From the IMG/VR virus record IMGVR_UViG_3300032311_000372, positions 1 through 42,943 of that record: a stretch of 42,943 bases of DNA, one strand, 5' to 3'. Position numbers and translations under genes: made by a program. Position 1 is the first letter of the stretch; each line of letters starts with the position of its first letter. This document shows, piece after piece, positions 14,555-23,181 of this stretch. The stretch comes from a virus. The notes under the pieces are model-generated. The model was not told the origin of the DNA and ran no database searches. It saw nothing but the letters and a program-made list of their open reading frames with translations.

Positions 14555-14562
14555 TATTTATA
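14555..14562 (-). promoter_or_regulatory. T4-type late promoter TATAAATA
   Basis: The minus strand reads TATAAATA about 32 bases before the ATG at 14523. This is the full core recognised in T4 by the gp55/gp33/gp45 late-transcription machinery. The phage carries gp45 in this window, which fits. It lies in the non-coding gap between the 685-aa gene and the 117-aa late gene. Confidence 0.7.
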
Positions 14563-14574
14563 CCTGTCAACCAC

Positions 14575-16632
14575 TCAATAATTTTTAGTGATAGTGGAAC
14601 CTAATTCTGGTTCCGATTGAAACTTATCAGCTGATGCGGTTTTAGATTTCTTAGCATCTTTAACAATTTGAGCCTTACGACTTTTCTTTGGTGCTTCTTC
14701 GGGTGCCTTTTCAATAGGTTCAGCATCTTCACGCATTGGTTTAGCATTCTTCTTTGCAGCCATTTTAGCCAAATGTTTTGCTCTAGACATTGCTGTATGT
14801 TTTGCACCAGATTTGTCTGTCACTTCATCCGACTTTGACTTCTTCCAACCTGTATCTGCTTTCCAACTTTCTGTTTCTTCACCAAGATATTTGTGGTCAT
14901 GCACAGTATAACCTTTACTCTTATAATGGTTCAAAGCTGTATTGATTGCATGTTGTGGTTCTCTTGTTACAATCGTTGCTTTTCTATGTTCTTTTGGACC
15001 ATTATCTTTACTAATCACAACACCAACATGATGTTCTCTTGCAGAATGGTACTCATCATCTTCACGTTCATCAAGGTGTTGAACTTCTTCTTTAGCCATT
15101 CTCTTTCTTGCCATTACTGCGGCAATTTTAGCCCGCTTTGTAGCGGCTTCTTTATCGTATGGCTTGTCAGAAGGTTTAACATCTTTCTCATACGCATCAC
15201 TTTCATTCATGTGACCATATTTTTTCTTGTACCAATCAGGCATTCCGTTCTTTTGACGGAAATATCTAACAGTCGCAGAATCATTGGCTTGGTCACGATA
15301 CTTGTTCTCAGCAGTAGTATTATGTGACTTCATTGCTTCAGCAGCCTTATGTGCATCTTTAGCAATATACTCCAATTCAGCATTAGTCTTTTTGTGATAC
15401 TCATGGCCTTCCAATGGATGGCGTTGTGATGGACGACCTTCTTCAAGGTGCTCAACTTCTTCTTTGTTGTATTTCTTTTTTAAATACTTGTCAACCTTAC
15501 GTGCATAATCATCTTTGACTTCTTCACTCATCTCAGAAGTCATATAATTTGCAACAGTTGAAATGTAATCTTCTGCTTTGGTAATCTTAGATTGAACCCA
15601 CTCAGGTAGGTTGTCTGCATCATCAATCATATCGTGCATTTTTTGTGCATTAGCAATGATTGAACGCAGGTCTGATTTGGCCATATCACCTTCTTGGTCA
15701 TATTCACCAGGATCCTTAGCTTCGTTTTTCATATCGTTAGCAAATTGTTTATTAGTTGCTTTCATAGTACCTGAAAACCTCTTGTTCTGTATTTCTGTAT
15801 TCTTTTTGGTCTTACTGGAATCAGATTGCATTTCTTTACCAAGACTTGAAGATTGTTTAGTAGCGGCAGATTTGTAACGAGATAACAAATTGTTAGACAA
15901 TTCGTCAAGCATTTCTGTTTCTTCTACCATGTCTTTCTTTGGTGATGCAACATGTGAAACAGGAACATTATACGGAACTTTAGGTCTAAAACGACCCTTC
16001 TCTGCATGTTGTTCTTCAAATGGTGCTTGCTTAGCAACCACTTTAGTGCCTTTTCTTACAAGATTATCAGGTGGTGTATTACCAGTTGGATCATCTCCAA
16101 CTTCCTTAACTTCATTTACTGATTTCCAACCGCCACCCATTTCCTTATATTTCTTTGCAGCCCAACCATTGGCATAGGCAGAAGGATAAACATCAAACTT
16201 AGATTTAGCCTGTGCTTTTGCTTGAGCCCATTTTTCTGGACTTGTTGGTACATTCTTTTCGTCTAGATGTTCCATTTCTTCACCTAACTTTCCTTTTCCA
16301 AAATTTGATACATTGATTGGTTTACCTTTTCTCTCTGGATTTGGATCGTGCCTTCTTTTTGCTGATACAGCAGCTGCTCGTTCTTTTTTATCCAGTTTGG
16401 CTCTCTTTTCGTTAGACATACACTTAGGTTTTGCTTCACCTGGTTCTCTAGCACAAGGACCAATCGCTTCACCTTTACTATTGATTCTTTTCCAACCACC
16501 TTTTGGGTGGTCGGGATCAAACCATTGCCTTAGGTCTTCTTTGACACAAGAACCAGGTGAGTATGCTTTTTTACCTGGCACAGATTTGTAGCCAGGCCAA
16601 CATCTTTCACGCAATTCAGACCATTTTTTCAT
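14575..16632 (-). CDS. Lys/Glu-rich multi-segment head protein with (L/I)xE sites
   Basis: 685 aa from ATG 16632, just after the neighbour's stop. The N-terminus has a conserved Cys block (RCWPGYKSVPGKKAYSPGSC and CAREPGEAKPKCM). The rest is long, charged and low in hydrophobics, with segments such as NLPEWVQSKITKAEDYIST (about 341-359). EE-x-EHL(D/E)E-type sites recur at about residues 119-125, 238-244, 391-398 and 515-522. These match the (I/L)-x-E rule of the T4 prohead protease, so the protein may be a scaffold- or internal-head-type precursor. Relatives occur in marine T4-like phages. Function not established. Confidence 0.6.
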   Translation of the reverse strand: MKKWSELRERCWPGYKSVPGKKAYSPGSCVKEDLRQWFDPDHPKGGWKRINSKGEAIGPCAREPGEAKPKCMSNEKRAKLDKKERAAAVSAKRRHDPNPERKGKPINVSNFGKGKLGEEMEHLDEKNVPTSPEKWAQAKAQAKSKFDVYPSAYANGWAAKKYKEMGGGWKSVNEVKEVGDDPTGNTPPDNLVRKGTKVVAKQAPFEEQHAEKGRFRPKVPYNVPVSHVASPKKDMVEETEMLDELSNNLLSRYKSAATKQSSSLGKEMQSDSSKTKKNTEIQNKRFSGTMKATNKQFANDMKNEAKDPGEYDQEGDMAKSDLRSIIANAQKMHDMIDDADNLPEWVQSKITKAEDYISTVANYMTSEMSEEVKDDYARKVDKYLKKKYNKEEVEHLEEGRPSQRHPLEGHEYHKKTNAELEYIAKDAHKAAEAMKSHNTTAENKYRDQANDSATVRYFRQKNGMPDWYKKKYGHMNESDAYEKDVKPSDKPYDKEAATKRAKIAAVMARKRMAKEEVQHLDEREDDEYHSAREHHVGVVISKDNGPKEHRKATIVTREPQHAINTALNHYKSKGYTVHDHKYLGEETESWKADTGWKKSKSDEVTDKSGAKHTAMSRAKHLAKMAAKKNAKPMREDAEPIEKAPEEAPKKSRKAQIVKDAKKSKTASADKFQSEPELGSTITKNY

Positions 16633-16633
16633 T

Positions 16634-17554
16634 TTAGTCTTTTTTAGCTTGTTTTGTTGCAGTTGCATACATTACAGATTTAGCTTTATCGCCGTATCGG
16701 TCTTTGAAACCTGCTAAACCTTTTTTCATAGATTTAACAATTTCTTCTTTCTTCTTTGTCTCACCGGCAGTCAATGTACGTTCTTCAATGTTAACTTGGT
16801 CAACACCGTTGGCACCATCTGCATTGATAACTTGAATGTCTTGTTCAGTTGCTTCTTGTTGAACTGCTTGAACAGATGGTTTAGCAACTTCAGCTTGTGG
16901 TTTAGTACCAGCTGCACGTTTCTTTTGGTCTTCCAATTCTTTTGCAAATTGCTCAGAATCAGGTTCTTCAGAAATCATGTCTTCTTTCTTTACAGATTCA
17001 AAGAAAGCCTTCATGCCAGACTCTTTGTAAATGGCAACCATTTCAGACATTTTCTTTTTCTTCTTCTCAGATTCAATAGATTTCAATTCTTTATCTTTTG
17101 GGCCTTTGACTAAATCAAGGGCACTTGGTTGTGATTTAGAAGAACCATATGCACGACCTTGTACTTTAGTTGATGGCAAATCAGCCATCTTAACTTCATC
17201 AATCTGCTCAATTTCTTCTTTAACGCCGGCACTTTTAAGCATATCAGCACGGTCACGATAACCACCAACGCCGGGCTTCATATCTTTAGCAGCTTGTTTT
17301 TGTGCAGGTGTTGGATTTGGAATGTGTTTCATTGTAGTTTTAGCTTGATGAGACATTGCTTCATCTTGTTGCTCTGCTTCTTCCTTCTTCATCTTACGAA
17401 GTTTGGCAAAGTCTTTACCATCAATCTTTTCATCATCAACCACATCAATCTTTTGTTGATTTGGATGAAGTTTTTCTTGAAGTGGTGGTAAACCAGCCAT
17501 AATTCTTGCAGCAACATCTGCAACATCACGAATTTGTTTGTTATCTGAATACAT
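16634..17554 (-). CDS. Lys/Glu-rich structural-type protein, 306 aa
   Basis: Highly charged and probably disordered or helical. The N-terminus DVADVAARIMAGLPPLQEKLH and the C-terminus GLAGFKDRYGDKAKSVMYATATKQAK look conserved and folded, with variable charged sequence between. EEIEQIDEV (about 113-121) is another (I/L)-x-E site. It has an AGGAGAAAA ribosome site and is directly followed by the 685-aa relative in composition. The two probably act together in the head; this is inference from composition and position. Confidence 0.55.
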   Translation of the reverse strand: MYSDNKQIRDVADVAARIMAGLPPLQEKLHPNQQKIDVVDDEKIDGKDFAKLRKMKKEEAEQQDEAMSHQAKTTMKHIPNPTPAQKQAAKDMKPGVGGYRDRADMLKSAGVKEEIEQIDEVKMADLPSTKVQGRAYGSSKSQPSALDLVKGPKDKELKSIESEKKKKKMSEMVAIYKESGMKAFFESVKKEDMISEEPDSEQFAKELEDQKKRAAGTKPQAEVAKPSVQAVQQEATEQDIQVINADGANGVDQVNIEERTLTAGETKKKEEIVKSMKKGLAGFKDRYGDKAKSVMYATATKQAKKD

Positions 17555-17575
17555 GAGTTTTCTCCTATTTTTGTT

Positions 17576-18376
17576 TTAAGTTAATTCTTTAATTGTAAAT
17601 GCAAACCATACATCTAGTTTAGTACCATTATCTACACGCTTCATACACAAAGTAAGCATATTTGGTGTTGATCCACCATTCATTGTTGCAGGACCTTTAT
17701 CACCTGTTGAATTTTTACCAATAATAATACCACTATGTCGCATTATAGCACTATTTTTTGTAAATGTATTGCCTTGATTTGAACTATATTGGTCTTCATA
17801 AACACGATATTGACATTTTGTTCCTACTGAAGTCCATGAAGGAATAGCTGCGCCACTAATAGTGATTTCACCTTCATACCATTCATACACAATTGTGCTT
17901 TGATTCGCATTATTGTTACCAATTTCGTATTCCACTATTTCAGCTAAATCTGTTATACTTGTTGCAGTATTGGATACTCTTACACTAACAACAGGCCTCA
18001 TTGTATTGTCCATAGTCCAACCACGATTTGTATTTGTTGCATGGTTATTGAATGAAAATAAATTACCAGAAGCTTCTTCTGCAATTACTGTTATAACGTT
18101 TGAAAGTGTTACAGGTAATGAAGTTCCTGAAATATTAACATTTCCAAATTCTGTTACATGAGTATGCACTGGATTTGATGGTGAACTTGATACATTAACA
18201 GTTGTAGGTATTGCTATATTACCAACAATATTAATATTATTTGAGCCAATAGAAACTGGTAGCGGATTGGTTGTGGAAACTAATGCGCCCAAAGCACCAT
18301 TAGCCAAATACATCACCTCATAGTGTGATGATATTTTTGGGTCTAACGCACCAGTTTCAACTTTCCATTGTGCCAT
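17576..18376 (-). CDS. Beta-rich virion structural protein
   Basis: 266 aa, rich in Ser, Thr, Asn, Val and Ile with few charges, typical of phage fibre, baseplate or neck proteins. The start MAQWKVETGALDPKISSHYE is distinctive. A repeated NPLPVSIGSN..INIVGN-like beta pattern covers residues 35-110. The C-terminal half reads as an antiparallel beta domain (TIVYEWYEGEITISG, CQYRVYEDQYS). The ATG immediately follows the preceding stop. It could be a tail-associated or head-fibre protein. Confidence 0.6.
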   Translation of the reverse strand: MAQWKVETGALDPKISSHYEVMYLANGALGALVSTTNPLPVSIGSNNINIVGNIAIPTTVNVSSSPSNPVHTHVTEFGNVNISGTSLPVTLSNVITVIAEEASGNLFSFNNHATNTNRGWTMDNTMRPVVSVRVSNTATSITDLAEIVEYEIGNNNANQSTIVYEWYEGEITISGAAIPSWTSVGTKCQYRVYEDQYSSNQGNTFTKNSAIMRHSGIIIGKNSTGDKGPATMNGGSTPNMLTLCMKRVDNGTKLDVWFAFTIKELT

Positions 18377-18670
18377 TTAGCAGTTCCACTTTCTCAAAGC
18401 CAAGGCTTTGCGTGTTGGTTCACCATTAGGTTTTTTCATTGGACCTTCCATGCCGCCCATACGAGCACAGAATGATTTTCTACGATTAGCCGCTTTAGAA
18501 CCAGGTTTCAACTTTGATGGTGGAGTTGTAACCGCCATCGATAGTTTAGAACCTGGATTTGCAGCACGATAAGAAGCAATACCCTTGCGGTTTAAACCAC
18601 CTTCAGGGTTCTTGCCCTCTTTACGTGTCCAAGCAGGCGTTTCTGTTATGAATGCTTTAAATGATTTCAT
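18377..18670 (-). CDS. Conserved basic protein with capsid-targeting-like N-terminus (DUF6321-like)
   Basis: 97 aa. The first ten residues MKSFKAFITE match the tag seen on other genes. The body AWTRKEGKNPEGGLNRKG...NPGSKL...KPGSKAANRRKSFCARMGGM is a motif-rich basic domain. It ends KPNGEPTRKALALRKWNC and is very conserved in T4-like phages as I recall. High Arg/Lys content suggests DNA binding. The gene overlaps the previous stop as ATGA. The DUF number is from memory. Confidence 0.65.
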   Translation of the reverse strand: MKSFKAFITETPAWTRKEGKNPEGGLNRKGIASYRAANPGSKLSMAVTTPPSKLKPGSKAANRRKSFCARMGGMEGPMKKPNGEPTRKALALRKWNC

Positions 18671-21063
18671 CCTACAAACTTCTTTGATTTAAATGTTTTA
18701 AGATTAATACCAATTCGTTTCAGTTCGCCTTCTTTTTGGTCACCGATACTCATGGTTGTTTCATCGCCAGTCAATTCTTCTAATGGTTTCTTTAATGTCT
18801 TAATTCTTGTTGTATCACGGCCAAGGTTTTCGCCAGATGATGCCATTGAAAGACCAGATTCACCATTATTGATAGACTCAATTACTTTTTCTTTTTGGCG
18901 GGTGCGGATTTCTGCGAGCGTGATTTTGCTACGGGTTGTTTCTTCGGTGGTGTACTTGGTGTCACAGGTGCAGGTGCTGGTTCCACAACAACTTCCTGTA
19001 CTGGAACTGGCACTGGTTCCGGTGTTGGTTCTACCACTGGCACCGGCACTACGATTTCTTCCTGAACTGGACTCACAGAAGAAGCTTGTTCTTTTGGTTT
19101 GGTTTGGAATAATTTCTTCAGATAATTTAGCATTTTTATTTTCTCCATTAAGTTTAACAACATAACCATTCTTATATTTAACAATGGTTCCATTCTTAGT
19201 GTGTGCTTCTTTTGCTGCTGAATTTCTAAGCATAAAAATACGCACCTTACCATCTTTGTCTCTCATTACCTCATGTTTTTCAATGAGAATATCATCATTA
19301 GTAAATGTCATACTGTCAGGTCTATCACCAACAGATTCATGTCTTGAACCAAGTGTCAATACTTCAGTAGTATCTGTAAATTGGTACTGTTCAGATTGAG
19401 TTTCTTCTTTTGGTGTAACACCTTGCATCATAGAAAACATCTTATTAACTTCTTCAGCCGTATCACCAGTAATTGATACTGTAACAGATTCTTTAATGAA
19501 GTTTCTAAATGATTCTTTGACAACAGGTTTCTGTGATGAACTATTCACAGGAATCTTTGGTTGTTTTGGTTCTTCTTTATTAACCAAAACCAATTGGCCA
19601 TGTACAGAACGATGTGTAACTTTACCATTTCTGCCATATCTACCAAAACCATAATACTGTAGACCAAGACTTCTTGCTTCTTCAGCAGCTGCATCACCAG
19701 CAGCAGGCAGTTGTTCAGCACCATCAGTTTGAACTGGTAATGTGTCTTTCTTATCCAACTCATTAGCAACCCAAAATTGAGACTCAGGTGATTTTGGTGG
19801 TGTAGAAACGAATTCTTTGAAACCTGTATATAATTGTAACAACTCCGACTTCTTTGCTTTGACTGTTTCAGGATCGGCTTGTCTTAGGTCCTCAGAGTTA
19901 TCGAATTCTTTATAGTTATCACCAAACATTTTAGCATATTCAGTACGTGCTAACTGTACACTATCCCATTTTTCTTTACGAATTGGTTCTGGTACCGCAC
20001 GACCACCACGTTGGCCACGTTCAATATTTCTTTGAGCAGAGATATCATCTCTTGTGTTTACCAATAACATGGCAGTATCATAACCAAGTTTTTCTAATTG
20101 GTCTTTGATGCGTTTTGTTTTAGCTACATCATCACCTGTACCATTGATAATCAAACCATTACGACCTAACAAGGCAAGTTGTTGACGTAATTCAGTAATG
20201 TTTTTTGCACGACCACGAACAATGTCACGTTTCTCTGTCTCATCAACAGGCATCATCTTGTCTAGACCTTCTTTGTCCATTAAGAACTCAAGTGCCTTGT
20301 CTGAATTAATTTCTGTTAAACCTTGACCATCAAGTGTATTGTCTAACACATAATCTTTACCAGAACCAGGACCACCTGCTAAGAAAACAGCTTTGAAGAT
20401 TGATTGGTCATGTACACCTTCTAAAAGGATTTGTTGAAATTCTTCGTTTAGGTCGATAGACTCTTTGATACTCATGCCTTTGCGGACATCATGGTACAAT
20501 TCTTTAGCGTGATGTTCTGGTACGTGTTTTGGAATGCCTTGTTTAAAGTCTTCAAAATTACCAGAGCCTGCATGTTTACGCATCTTTGAAGCAGACATAC
20601 CCTCTGTACCTTCAGCATCAGGGTCACGTTCACCTGCGTTATGTACAGTTATCTTTTTGAAGTTAAAAAGAGCACCTTCATGTGTTCCGTTGTATTTGTG
20701 CAATAGTTTGTGATACTCTGCGGTGCGGTCAGCGCCTGCAACCATGTGTAGATGTGTTACACCTTGTTTGTGTAACTTGGCCGCTTGTGTTAAGAAGTTT
20801 GGTTCTTCTTTCGTGGCTACAGTTATGTTTGTATCAGGAAAGAATCTCTTGGCGTGTTTAACTTTTTGTGCCGCAGTAAGAGGGTTCTTAGCGGCATCTT
20901 GTGAATGGGACAGAATGATATGATGAGAACCACCAACTTGTTTCGCAACAGATTTGACTTTGTTAACCAGAACTTCATGTCCGGTCGTTGGTGGATTCAT
21001 ACGGCCAAACGCCATGACCGCATGTTTCTCTTTATTCTCAGCAATAAATTCTCTAAATTTCAT
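18667..21063 (-). CDS. Nucleotidyltransferase / P-loop kinase fusion
   Basis: 798 aa. The N-terminal tag MKFREFIAEN is followed by a cytidylyltransferase/NMN-adenylyltransferase domain: FGRMNPPTTGH (19-29, the TxGH type nucleotide motif) and GMSASKMRK (about 155-163, the ISxSxxR-like motif). A P-loop kinase domain starts at FLAGGPGSGKD (227-237). This order recalls NadR (NMN adenylyltransferase plus kinase), but the kinase looks nearer to polynucleotide-kinase or zeta-type P-loop enzymes. Another FIKE site lies near 524. Residues about 652-710 are Ser/Thr/Cys-rich and look like a frame-shifted linker, described separately. Confidence 0.75.
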   Translation of the reverse strand: MKFREFIAENKEKHAVMAFGRMNPPTTGHEVLVNKVKSVAKQVGGSHHIILSHSQDAAKNPLTAAQKVKHAKRFFPDTNITVATKEEPNFLTQAAKLHKQGVTHLHMVAGADRTAEYHKLLHKYNGTHEGALFNFKKITVHNAGERDPDAEGTEGMSASKMRKHAGSGNFEDFKQGIPKHVPEHHAKELYHDVRKGMSIKESIDLNEEFQQILLEGVHDQSIFKAVFLAGGPGSGKDYVLDNTLDGQGLTEINSDKALEFLMDKEGLDKMMPVDETEKRDIVRGRAKNITELRQQLALLGRNGLIINGTGDDVAKTKRIKDQLEKLGYDTAMLLVNTRDDISAQRNIERGQRGGRAVPEPIRKEKWDSVQLARTEYAKMFGDNYKEFDNSEDLRQADPETVKAKKSELLQLYTGFKEFVSTPPKSPESQFWVANELDKKDTLPVQTDGAEQLPAAGDAAAEEARSLGLQYYGFGRYGRNGKVTHRSVHGQLVLVNKEEPKQPKIPVNSSSQKPVVKESFRNFIKESVTVSITGDTAEEVNKMFSMMQGVTPKEETQSEQYQFTDTTEVLTLGSRHESVGDRPDSMTFTNDDILIEKHEVMRDKDGKVRIFMLRNSAAKEAHTKNGTIVKYKNGYVVKLNGENKNAKLSEEIIPNQTKRTSFFCESSSGRNRSAGASGRTNTGTSASSSTGSCCGTSTCTCDTKYTTEETTRSKITLAEIRTRQKEKVIESINNGESGLSMASSGENLGRDTTRIKTLKKPLEELTGDETTMSIGDQKEGELKRIGINLKTFKSKKFVG
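18882..19110 (-). other. Overlapping +1 reading frame, Pro/Val/Glu-rich, inside the fusion gene
   Basis: In the +1 frame of the 798-aa gene the segment reads as a regular linker: IVVPVPVVEPTPEPVPVPV, then PAPAPVTPSTPPKKQP, ending SAPAKKKK and a stop. The annotated frame here gives an odd Ser/Thr/Gly/Cys run (TGTSASSSTGSCCGTSTC). Natural-looking sequence resumes in the annotated frame at about 18930 (TLAEIRTRQKEK). Two compensating indels, or a programmed +1 frameshift giving two C-termini, would both explain this. Confidence 0.5.
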
Positions 21064-21092
21064 GTCCCGCCTCTGCAGCAGTTGTTAATGTC

Positions 21093-21108
21093 TTATTTAG
21101 TATTTAGT
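21093..21108 (-). promoter_or_regulatory. Possible late-promoter variants CTAAATA
   Basis: The minus strand reads ACTAAATACTAAATAA, two tandem variants of the late core, 30-45 bases before the ATG at 21063. They differ from TATAAATA in the first two bases, so the call is weak; the downstream genes look late. Confidence 0.3.
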
Positions 21109-21787
21109 GAGTTCTGATAATCAAAACCTCATCGGATTTTGGTCCGCCATACTCTTGTGGGATTTTAGCACCCACATTACCACGTTCAAATACCACAATA
21201 CTATCATAACACGACATGCACTTTGTTTCATGTGTAAAGAAATCTGGTGCAATTTGACCTTTGGTGTGGTCTGCATTCAACTTATCAATCATAGTCTTGG
21301 CCACATTGTTGATTGAATCTGGATGGTCAATAGAACCACCATGTGAATTCCAATATGCCGCATGTGTATCTTCAATGAAGTAAACACCATCTTTAGCAAT
21401 CTTTGGGTATAAGAACTGGAATGTTTTGTTCACATGAGCAACGTGGTGACTGCCATCATCCAACACCAAATCAAACTCACCAAATTCATCTACAAGGCTT
21501 TGTAAAAATTCTGGATCAGATTGGTCACCAATACGGACATGCACATTATTCTCAACATCTTCAAAGTTTTTACAGTTAGGTGTGATATCAATGCCTACGA
21601 TTGTACTATCAGGATAAAAATATTTCTTCCACATCTCCAATGAACCACCATTCAATACACCAATCTCCAACATCTTAATTGGTTTATCTCTTAATGCCGC
21701 AAAGTGTCGGTCATAAACCCAAAAGTAATGAGTCCATTTTGTAATCTTTTTGCCGGTGTTGTTTAGCCAATATTCTTTTAAATCCAT
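21104..21787 (-). CDS. SAM-dependent methyltransferase (class I, sugar-O-methyltransferase-like)
   Basis: 227 aa from ATG 21787. The SAM-binding block is IKMLEIGVLNGGSLEMWKKYF, with the acidic second strand IVGIDIT and the third-strand motif FDLVLDDGSHH. This layout resembles cephalosporin-hydroxylase/MycE-type methyltransferases, which often modify sugars. DGVYFIEDTH continues the family pattern. It is the last gene of the glycan cassette, so it may methylate a sugar made or transferred by it. One base separates it from the upstream gene. Confidence 0.75.
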   Translation of the reverse strand: MDLKEYWLNNTGKKITKWTHYFWVYDRHFAALRDKPIKMLEIGVLNGGSLEMWKKYFYPDSTIVGIDITPNCKNFEDVENNVHVRIGDQSDPEFLQSLVDEFGEFDLVLDDGSHHVAHVNKTFQFLYPKIAKDGVYFIEDTHAAYWNSHGGSIDHPDSINNVAKTMIDKLNADHTKGQIAPDFFTHETKCMSCYDSIVVFERGNVGAKIPQEYGGPKSDEVLIIRTH

Positions 21788-21788
21788 A

Positions 21789-22499
21789 TTAATATACCTC
21801 AGTTGCGCCTGTGCTGGCCATGATGCCAGAACAATGCAGTTTATCAAATTCAATCACGTATCGTTTATCTATGTTCATGTGGTGTGCGTGTTCTGTATCC
21901 ATTCCTTGATTAGTATTTTCAAAACAGGCCATCAAAGTTGCCATGTAATCTTTCACCAATGATGGACACAATGAATACATCCTAGTGATGTACAAGTGGT
22001 CTGTTAACATCAACTTAGCCTCATCAGGCATCCAAGATGGAATGGCCTTCTTAAACACATACTTTCCAAATAGGCCATCATACTCTTTTAAATCAAACTC
22101 ATCAAGCAATACTGTACGTGCCGAGTATTTGAAGATACGTTTAACACTATGCATCATACTCATCAAGTCTGGATTATTGTACAACACATTAATTGTTTTC
22201 ATTAACAACACCAGTTCAGATTGGCTTTTCATACCAGCACTTGCGAAATGATGTACATCTTTATCTTGGTGCCATACAGACATAATGTCGGCATAGTTTG
22301 AAATATTCTCTAACCATTTTTGATTAACTTCATTTGGTGAGCCATCTGTAAAGAAAATGATATCATTTGGAAAGTGTTTACGTAGTGACACTAATGAATC
22401 AATTGTTTGTTGGTATCTGTCTTCATTTGGAATGACACCAATGTTTGGTGCCAAAGCTGATGTGACAATGATTAAGTTTTTATCAGGTAAGAGACTCAT
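21789..22499 (-). CDS. Putative glycosyltransferase-like protein, 236 aa
   Basis: The N-terminus LIIVTSALAPNIGVIPNEDRYQQT, then SLVSLRKHFPNDIIFFTDGSPN, has the alternating strand/helix pattern of a GT-A nucleotide-sugar binding fold. The later SSVKR-like and HAHHMNIDKRY regions are not assigned. No classical DxD triplet is certain. Membership of the glycosyl cassette and the overlaps with both neighbours support the call. Confidence 0.5.
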   Translation of the reverse strand: MSLLPDKNLIIVTSALAPNIGVIPNEDRYQQTIDSLVSLRKHFPNDIIFFTDGSPNEVNQKWLENISNYADIMSVWHQDKDVHHFASAGMKSQSELVLLMKTINVLYNNPDLMSMMHSVKRIFKYSARTVLLDEFDLKEYDGLFGKYVFKKAIPSWMPDEAKLMLTDHLYITRMYSLCPSLVKDYMATLMACFENTNQGMDTEHAHHMNIDKRYVIEFDKLHCSGIMASTGATEVY

Positions 22500-23181
22500 T
22501 ATATTTCTGCCAATCTTCTACTGTTCCAACATCATTGTAACCTTGTACATCTTTCTCAAAGAAGATACAATCATTCATTAGACATTCTTGTATGATATGC
22601 GAAACAAAAATTTCATTATGCACATTACTATTTAATTTCTCATATGTATCAACATAGAGTTTGATGGATTCAAACTTATAACCACCAACACAGAACTTAT
22701 CAGATACCACTTTCTTTTCAATGATATCAGTAATAATGCCTTGTTCATTAGATACCACAAAACTTTTGGCAGCCAAATTACTTAACATGAAATGGTTTGC
22801 AATTCTACTGATACAAACATAATTGCCAAATGTATTAGTGTGTGTGAAGTAACTATCACAGTCTTTAATCAAAAACTCAGAGTCTTCAGGTATATTCGAA
22901 GCCTTGATAATTTGATAAACAGTATCAGCAGGACCACTTGTTACTTTTGGAATAATAACAATGTTAATCTTATTACCAAACTGAGCCTTTAAAAGGTTGT
23001 AAGAATCATATTTGTCAATGTGGGCCTGAAGGATACCAACAGTAACATTGTGACCCTCAGACAAATATGGGTTGATGGATTTAGCTAACATCATTCTGTC
23101 ATTTTTATCTAACAGAAGATATTTTGGTTTCATATTTGGAAACCTAGTTGATAGGCCTGCGGCCGGTACAATTACTTCCAT
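22483..23181 (-). CDS. Sugar- or choline-phosphate nucleotidyltransferase-like
   Basis: 232 aa. The signature of the NTP-transferase family opens the protein: VIVPAAGLSTRFPNMKPKYLL, with the G-x-x-R and PK residues that bind nucleotide and phosphate. A DCD-type metal site occurs in FLIKDCDSYF. It would activate a sugar phosphate, or an alcohol phosphate such as phosphocholine, with CTP or UTP. It overlaps a kinase gene (10 bases), so kinase and nucleotidyltransferase form a two-step activation pair. Confidence 0.75.
   Translation of the reverse strand: MEVIVPAAGLSTRFPNMKPKYLLLDKNDRMMLAKSINPYLSEGHNVTVGILQAHIDKYDSYNLLKAQFGNKINIVIIPKVTSGPADTVYQIIKASNIPEDSEFLIKDCDSYFTHTNTFGNYVCISRIANHFMLSNLAAKSFVVSNEQGIITDIIEKKVVSDKFCVGGYKFESIKLYVDTYEKLNSNVHNEIFVSHIIQECLMNDCIFFEKDVQGYNDVGTVEDWQKYNESLT

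Noticed and set aside
16634-17554. Assignment as a classical T4 scaffold protein gp22
   Set aside because: Composition is similar but order, length and neighbours (no protease or major capsid protein nearby) do not match; left as structural-type.
18752-19165. Plus-strand frame of 137 codons over the fusion gene
   Set aside because: It is the antisense shadow of the Pro/Val/Glu linker; its Val/Leu/Pro repeats mirror that segment and it has no ribosome site.
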